Positions 5,802 through 10,392 of a stretch of 10,392 nucleotides of DNA are shown piece by piece; position 1 is the first letter of the stretch; each line of letters begins with the position of its first letter. The DNA is from JANXSD01 sp043758125. GTDB taxonomy: Bacteria; Bacteroidota; Bacteroidia; AKYH767-A; OLB10. The position numbers and the translations under genes are program-made. Location of the stretch: NCBI GenBank assembly GCA_043758125.1, contig JAYVOC010000193.1:1-10392 (forward strand), given 5' to 3'. The notes under the pieces were generated by a model that had not been told where the DNA came from, ran no database searches, and worked only from the letters and a program-made list of their open reading frames with translations.

Positions 5802-5841
5802 TGAAATGATAGACATTCATCTCCTATTTTCGTTATAGATT

Positions 5842-8247
5842 TTAAGGTTGCACAATCCTCAACTTTGCGAATTTCATTAATAATTGTTTCTGACCTTGTC
5901 CATCAAATAATATGATCGCTTTGTTATCAGGAGATTTTCCTTCTAGAGAAATTACTTTCCCCATCCCAAAGCGTTGATGTTCTACATCCATTCCTATAAT
6001 GATTAACGATGGATCGTCGGCTTGGAAATCACTGTTTTCAATTGTAGGTTTTGCTTGCGTTGCTTTTTTGAACCCTTGAGGAACAGTTCCACTACTTATA
6101 ATTGTTGGTTTAGGAACTGCAGCTGTAGTAGTCTTTTTAAATCCTCTATAATCACCTTTTGCTTTTGAAGCAGCATTACCAGTACCACTTCTTTGTCCTA
6201 TACCTGTATTCCATCCGCCTTTGTATTCTTCGTCTTCAAAACTACTAGCAGTACGTTGAACAGGCATCTCTAAACAATCCGCATCAATCTCTTCTAAAAA
6301 TCTACTTGGCTCACAAGAAACTAAACTTCCCCAACGATATCGTGTTGCTGCAAATGAAAGTGTGAGTTTTTCTTCCGCTCGTGTGATTGCTACATAAAAT
6401 AATCTTCGCTCTTCTTCCAAATCAGTTCGCGAATTGATTGATAATTGCGATGGGAAAAGATTTTCTTCCAAACCAACAACATACACCTGACGAAATTCAA
6501 GTCCTTTGGCAGAATGAATAGTCATCAATGCTACTTTATTTTTATCATCGTCCTTATCATTATCAGAATCTGTCAACAAAGCAATATCTTGCATGTACAA
6601 ATCAAGTGTACGCAGAGGAGGTAAACTTTGTTCGGCAGAAGGAGATTCTAATGGTGCAGTTCCGTTCTCACTAAATTCTTTGATACCATTTAAAAGTTCT
6701 TGCAAATTTTCATAATGATTAATTCCTTCTGGAGTTCTATCGTTATAAAGTTCATGAACTAATCCACTAGTAGTTGAAATATGGCTTGCTAATTCATAAG
6801 CAGCATGATTCGGCATCATTATCTGAAAACTGCGAATCATCGTTGCAAATTCGGCAACTTTCTCGCGAATTCCTGAACCAATTCCAGTTTTAAATTCATG
6901 AATATTACAAAGCACATTCCACATACTTGTGTCTTCTGTTTTTGCAATTTCTACTAATTTATCGATGGTTGTTTTTCCAATTCCTCTTCCTGGATAATTG
7001 ATAACACGTTTCAATGCTTCTTCGTCGTTTGCATTTATTGATAAGCGAAAATATGCAAGTAGATCTTTAATTTCTTTACGATTATAAAACGAAACACCAC
7101 CCCAAACACGATAAGCAATATTGAGTCTTCGTAATGATTCTTCCATCGAACGACTTTGCGCATTGGTCCGATAAAGAATAGCAAAATCTTTGTTGTGCAA
7201 TTGCTTATTCATCTTCTCCGAAAAAATTGTTTGCGCAACTTGATTGCCTTCTTCGTTATCACTTAATGCTTTTAAAACACGAATCTTTTCACCTTGATGA
7301 TTTTCAGTCCACACTTCTTTTTTAAGCTGGTTGCGATTGAAAGTGATAACAGAATTTGCTGCAGCTACAATTGTTTTTGTACTACGATAATTTTGTTCAA
7401 GCTTAAATGTTTTTAATTCTGGATAATCTTTTTCGAAGCTTAAAATATTTTGGATGTTTGCTCCTCGAAAAGCATAAATACTTTGTGCATCATCACCAAC
7501 AACACAAATGTTATGATGTTGTGCCGATAATTTTCTTACAATTACATACTGAACAAAGTTGGTATCTTGAAACTCATCAACCATGATATATCTAAACTTC
7601 GTTTGATATTTATACAGTACATCCGCATGTTCATTTAACAACTTATAAGTATTGAAAAGGATATCATCAAAATCCATTGCTCCCGCTTTAAAACAGCGCT
7701 TACTATACTGTTCGAAGATCAATCCTAGTTTTGGTTTCCCGCTTAATTGATCATCACTTGTTAGCTCTTTATTTTCTTGATAATCGCGCCAATTAAATAA
7801 ATTATTTTTTGCTGATGAAATACGATTGAGAACTAACGATGGTTTATAAACTTTATCATCCAATTCGTTTTCCTTTAACAAATCACGAATCAATCCTTTG
7901 CTATCATCAGTATCATAAATGCTAAAATTTTTCGGATAACCAATCTTTTCTCCTTCTGAACGAAGTATCCTTGCAAAAACGGAATGGAATGTTCCCATCC
8001 ATAAATTCAAAGCATCAGCACCAACAACTTTCCCAATACGATCTTTCATTTCGCGCGCAGCCTTATTGGTAAAAGTGAGCGATAAAATATTGAACGGATC
8101 GACACCTTTTTCCATAAGGTGTGCAATACGATAAGTAAGTACTCTTGTTTTTCCTGAACCGGCTCCTGCAATAATCATCACCGGGCCATCTGTACTCTGA
8201 GCCGCCTGACGCTGGACCTCATTGAGCTGATCTAAATAATGCGACAT
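5842..8247 (-). CDS. pcrA: ATP-dependent DNA helicase, UvrD/PcrA family (SF1A)
   Basis: A 3'-5' superfamily 1A DNA helicase acting in nucleotide-excision and mismatch repair and in removing protein or transcription blocks. All helicase motifs are in order over 801 residues: Q motif LNEVQRQAA (8-16), Walker A AGAGSGKT (27-34), TFTNKAAREM (58-67), Walker B VDEFQDTN (223-230), GDDAQSIYAFRGA (251-263), LEQNYRST (283-290), motif V MTIHSAKGLEF (575-585) and motif VI EEERRLFYVAITRAEE (611-626). A low-complexity linker (about 665-745) holds two GFKK...KPTI units. A C-terminal Tudor-like module (about 750-799, VEHQRFGMGKV) resembles the part of PcrA that contacts RNA polymerase. The frame extends 6 codons further (8265), but a -7 box overlaps that extension, so the ATG at 8247 is preferred. 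It is either pcrA or uvrD in name; the function is the same. Confidence 0.95.
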   Translation of the reverse strand: MSHYLDQLNEVQRQAAQSTDGPVMIIAGAGSGKTRVLTYRIAHLMEKGVDPFNILSLTFTNKAAREMKDRIGKVVGADALNLWMGTFHSVFARILRSEGEKIGYPKNFSIYDTDDSKGLIRDLLKENELDDKVYKPSLVLNRISSAKNNLFNWRDYQENKELTSDDQLSGKPKLGLIFEQYSKRCFKAGAMDFDDILFNTYKLLNEHADVLYKYQTKFRYIMVDEFQDTNFVQYVIVRKLSAQHHNICVVGDDAQSIYAFRGANIQNILSFEKDYPELKTFKLEQNYRSTKTIVAAANSVITFNRNQLKKEVWTENHQGEKIRVLKALSDNEEGNQVAQTIFSEKMNKQLHNKDFAILYRTNAQSRSMEESLRRLNIAYRVWGGVSFYNRKEIKDLLAYFRLSINANDEEALKRVINYPGRGIGKTTIDKLVEIAKTEDTSMWNVLCNIHEFKTGIGSGIREKVAEFATMIRSFQIMMPNHAAYELASHISTTSGLVHELYNDRTPEGINHYENLQELLNGIKEFSENGTAPLESPSAEQSLPPLRTLDLYMQDIALLTDSDNDKDDDKNKVALMTIHSAKGLEFRQVYVVGLEENLFPSQLSINSRTDLEEERRLFYVAITRAEEKLTLSFAATRYRWGSLVSCEPSRFLEEIDADCLEMPVQRTASSFEDEEYKGGWNTGIGQRSGTGNAASKAKGDYRGFKKTTTAAVPKPTIISSGTVPQGFKKATQAKPTIENSDFQADDPSLIIIGMDVEHQRFGMGKVISLEGKSPDNKAIILFDGQGQKQLLMKFAKLRIVQP

Positions 8248-8251
8248 CCTG

Positions 8252-8280
8252 CAAAGGTAAAACAATGCTTGTAGTTACAA
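8252..8280 (-). promoter_or_regulatory. pcrA promoter, almost leaderless
   Basis: The minus strand has TTG (8280-8278), 18 bp, then TACCTTTG (8259-8252), a near-ideal Bacteroidota promoter. The ATG at 8247 lies only four bases beyond the -7 box, so transcription should begin at or within a few bases of the start codon. This decides the translation start against the longer frame at 8265. Confidence 0.7.
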
Positions 8281-8281
8281 G
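8268..8281. repeat. Inverted repeat over the pcrA -33 element
   Basis: CTTGTA-GT-TACAAG is a perfect 14-bp inverted repeat. Its outer half contains the -33 TTG of the pcrA promoter, so a bound repressor would block it. It resembles an operator but is short and may be fortuitous. Confidence 0.35.
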
Positions 8282-8338
8282 AATTTGTTAAAAATGATTC
8301 CTCTATATGGCTTTGTCTGGTTATCAACTACCTAGTTA

Positions 8339-8367
8339 TTGTTTTATAGAATAATTTACTAATTTAG
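8339..8367 (+). promoter_or_regulatory. Candidate promoter for the lysyl-oxidase-domain gene
   Basis: TTG (8339-8341), an 18-bp spacer and TAATTTAG (8360-8367) fit the Bacteroidota promoter with one mismatch in the -7 box. The start codon is 31 bp past the box. It is divergent from the pcrA promoter, in the same 151-bp spacer. Confidence 0.45.
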
Positions 8368-8398
8368 ACCTTCCAAAACAATTTAAGAGACACATATC

Positions 8399-10392
8399 AT
8401 GATAAAAAAACTACTGTTTTTAATATGCCTTTTTATAGTAATAGAAAAAACTTTAGCGTTGGCACAATGCCCAGTTGGATTCGATAATATTACTGTCTCT
8501 ATTCTAACTGATAGTTTCCCTTCAGAAACATCATGGACTATAAAAGATGTAAACGGTGTATTGTTGCTGCAAGGTGGTAATTATTCTAATCAAATGACTG
8601 TATATTTAGATTCTATTTGTATACCAATTAATCATTGTTTGATTTTCGATATTCGGGATGCATTTGGTGACGGGATTTGTTGCAATTATGGATTAGGAGC
8701 GTATTCTATTTACGAAAATGGGATTCTTAGTGTTTCTGGAGGTCAATTTTTACAGGAGGAAATACATTTTTTAAACTGTCCAGCAGGAAGTATTTGTGAT
8801 AGTCCTTTAACAGCAATTGAAGATTCTATCATTTCTTCATCAGGGCAAAGTACATGGTATACTTTTACTCCAGACTCTACTGGCTTTTATAATATAAACA
8901 CTTGTTTCCCTGAAAATCATTGCGACACTAAAATTTGGGTGTATGATCATTGCGCAGGTTTGGTATTCGATAGTTTGCAAGCTGGAACAATTTATTATAA
9001 TGATGATGCATGTGGACAACAGTCGTTTCTGAGTGCAGGTATGCAAGCGGGTATAACTTATTGGATTCGTATTGGAGGAGATGCTGGATGTATTGATTCT
9101 ACCATCTCGTGGCAAATAACCTATAATGGACCTGTTGTTGGATGTACGGATCCTGCAGCTTGTAATTATAATCCGCTTGCAATAATTGATAATGGAACTT
9201 GTCTATATCCTGGCGATCCATTGTGTACACATGGACCTGATTTGGCCATCGATCAAAATGCTCTTACAACATCAATTCAAGTTGGAACTATTAATGGAAA
9301 TGATGCTTGCTTAGTTGGCGAAGGATGTTTAACGGGTTATGGATTGAGGCAGGTAATAAATTTCACAACAACGATTGCTAATATTGGTGATCAAGATTAT
9401 TATATTGGCCCACCACAAGCTGGAAATACACAATTTGTTTTTGATCAGTGCCATAATCATTGGCATTATGCAGGCTATGCAGAATATCAGTTATATGATA
9501 TTTACCAACATCCGCTGCAGCTTGGTTTTAAAAATGGGTTTTGTGTTTTGGATTTAATGTGTTTTACAGGAAGTGGAAAATATGGATGTGGTGATATGGG
9601 AATTACTGCTGGTTGCGCAGATAGTTATTCTTCTGGTTTGCCATGTCAATGGATTGATGTTACCGATGTTCCATCTGGACATTACACTCTCGTAGTGCAA
9701 GTAAATTGGGATCACTCACCAGATAAACTTGGACACGTTGAATTACGCTATGATAATAATGTTGGATATGTATGTTTGAATATTAGTCGTGGTTTAAATA
9801 ATAGTATTTCAGTAAATGTAATTCCTACATGTTCACCAATTATTGATTGTTTAGGAGATACATTCGGTTTAGCAAAAACAGATTGCTTAGGTAATTGTAA
9901 TGGCACAAGATTAAGTGGTGATCTAGATGTTGATAGTGATCGTGATAGTTTAGATTTTGTTGATTACATGAATGACATCGTAAATGGAGTTTCTCCTGCA
10001 CCATGCAATGATTTGAATGGCGACAATGTATTAACTGTTACAGATGCCGCTCGACTAAATGCGTGTGTGCGCGATTCGTTAGGAATTCATACTCATCCAG
10101 TAGGCACACAAAACACACATCCTCATTGTTTATTTCCATATAACATTATTAATATTAATGATACTGTAAAAATTGGTTTTGGAATTTTTAATACAGCTTC
10201 AAAATATTTAGAATTAAATGTGTTGAACAAAAACTGTCGACTATTAGGATTAGATTTCACTATTAGTGGAATGATAATCGATTCTGTTGTTTGTATTTTT
10301 AGTGGATTTTCACCAGTAATTAATTGGAATTCGAATGGACATGTTGCGATGTTTGCAGCGAATGAAATTAACCTCGACAAACAATTAACCGC
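8399..10392 (+). CDS. Secreted multidomain protein with lysyl-oxidase and dockerin-like domains, C-terminus beyond window
   Basis: The frame runs open from ATG 8399 to the window end (664 codons and two bases). A signal peptide ends near ALA-Q (residue 22). A Cys-rich beta domain (about 24-127) contains DAFGDGICCNYG (87-98). A PPC-like beta domain (about 128-243) follows, then GCTDPAACNYNP (248-259), a module frequent in Bacteroidota surface proteins. Residues about 279-462 form a lysyl-oxidase domain with CHNHWH (351-356), FKNGFC and CQWIDVTDVPSGHY. Its Lys378 and Tyr410 align with human LOX Lys320 and Tyr355, which form the LTQ cofactor; His352/354/356 match the copper ligands. Next comes a dockerin-like pair of EF-hand loops (D508-x-D510-x-D512 and D538-x-N540-x-D542), then a cohesin-like beta region (about 590 on). 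An extracellular copper amine oxidase is predicted. A type IX sorting domain beyond the edge is a guess. Confidence 0.9.
   Translation, partial: MIKKLLFLICLFIVIEKTLALAQCPVGFDNITVSILTDSFPSETSWTIKDVNGVLLLQGGNYSNQMTVYLDSICIPINHCLIFDIRDAFGDGICCNYGLGAYSIYENGILSVSGGQFLQEEIHFLNCPAGSICDSPLTAIEDSIISSSGQSTWYTFTPDSTGFYNINTCFPENHCDTKIWVYDHCAGLVFDSLQAGTIYYNDDACGQQSFLSAGMQAGITYWIRIGGDAGCIDSTISWQITYNGPVVGCTDPAACNYNPLAIIDNGTCLYPGDPLCTHGPDLAIDQNALTTSIQVGTINGNDACLVGEGCLTGYGLRQVINFTTTIANIGDQDYYIGPPQAGNTQFVFDQCHNHWHYAGYAEYQLYDIYQHPLQLGFKNGFCVLDLMCFTGSGKYGCGDMGITAGCADSYSSGLPCQWIDVTDVPSGHYTLVVQVNWDHSPDKLGHVELRYDNNVGYVCLNISRGLNNSISVNVIPTCSPIIDCLGDTFGLAKTDCLGNCNGTRLSGDLDVDSDRDSLDFVDYMNDIVNGVSPAPCNDLNGDNVLTVTDAARLNACVRDSLGIHTHPVGTQNTHPHCLFPYNIININDTVKIGFGIFNTASKYLELNVLNKNCRLLGLDFTISGMIIDSVVCIFSGFSPVINWNSNGHVAMFAANEINLDKQLT

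Noticed and set aside
8248..8265. Six-codon extension of pcrA to an ATG at 8265
   Set aside because: The extension overlaps the -7 box of a strong promoter, and UvrD/PcrA homologues begin close to the LNEVQ motif.
8462..8476. Lipobox in the lysyl-oxidase-domain protein (LALAQC)
   Set aside because: Gln at -1 to the Cys does not fit a lipobox; cleavage after ALA by signal peptidase I is more likely.
8840..9115. Minus-strand frame within the lysyl-oxidase-domain gene
   Set aside because: Antisense to the PPC-like domain of a continuous 664-codon frame; composition not protein-like.
9375..9557. Second plus-strand frame within the lysyl-oxidase domain
   Set aside because: Out-of-frame shadow over the conserved CHNHWH region.
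10123..10380. Minus-strand frame at the right edge
   Set aside because: Antisense shadow of the cohesin-like region; no supporting start or domain.

Overview
The window reads as chromosomal DNA of a Bacteroidota bacterium, probably a free-living member of the Chitinophagales/Flavobacteriales type. The evidence is low GC, promoters of the TTG-N18-TAnnTTTG kind, weak A-rich ribosome-binding regions, a DUF4290 gene next to murA, a MurA with Asp at the catalytic Cys position, and a secreted multidomain protein carrying the Bacteroidota 'GCTDPxACNYNP' module. Species cannot be fixed from this sequence.

Left edge (1-985): a truncated minus-strand gene for an ORF6N-domain DNA-binding protein, then about 550 bp of AT-rich non-coding DNA. 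This spacer holds two near-identical perfect palindromes (465-501 and 694-740). A 25-bp segment inside the ORF6N gene (211-235) matches their core at 22 of 25 positions. Read in the ORF6N frame, the palindrome would encode almost the same residues as the gene does there. This is the least explained signal in the window.

Central block (986-8247, all minus strand; transcription order pcrA/uvrD, DUF4290, murA, tlpA-like, grpE, dnaJ): housekeeping genes. PcrA/UvrD is a repair helicase with its own promoter and an almost leaderless start. DUF4290 and murA are 9 bp apart and clearly co-transcribed; murA begins peptidoglycan synthesis. The exported thioredoxin-like protein has its own candidate promoter and ends at a strong intrinsic terminator (2921-2955). 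grpE and dnaJ follow as a two-gene chaperone unit serving DnaK, which is not in the window.

Right edge (8399-10392, plus strand, running off the end): a large secreted protein divergent from pcrA. It has a signal peptide, a disulfide-rich beta domain, a PPC-like domain, a GCTDPxACNYNP module, a lysyl-oxidase domain, a dockerin-like double EF-hand and the start of a cohesin-like domain. The lysyl-oxidase domain keeps the copper-binding His triad and both residues that form the LTQ cofactor in animals, so it may be an active extracellular amine oxidase.

No tRNA, rRNA, CRISPR array or insertion sequence was recognised.
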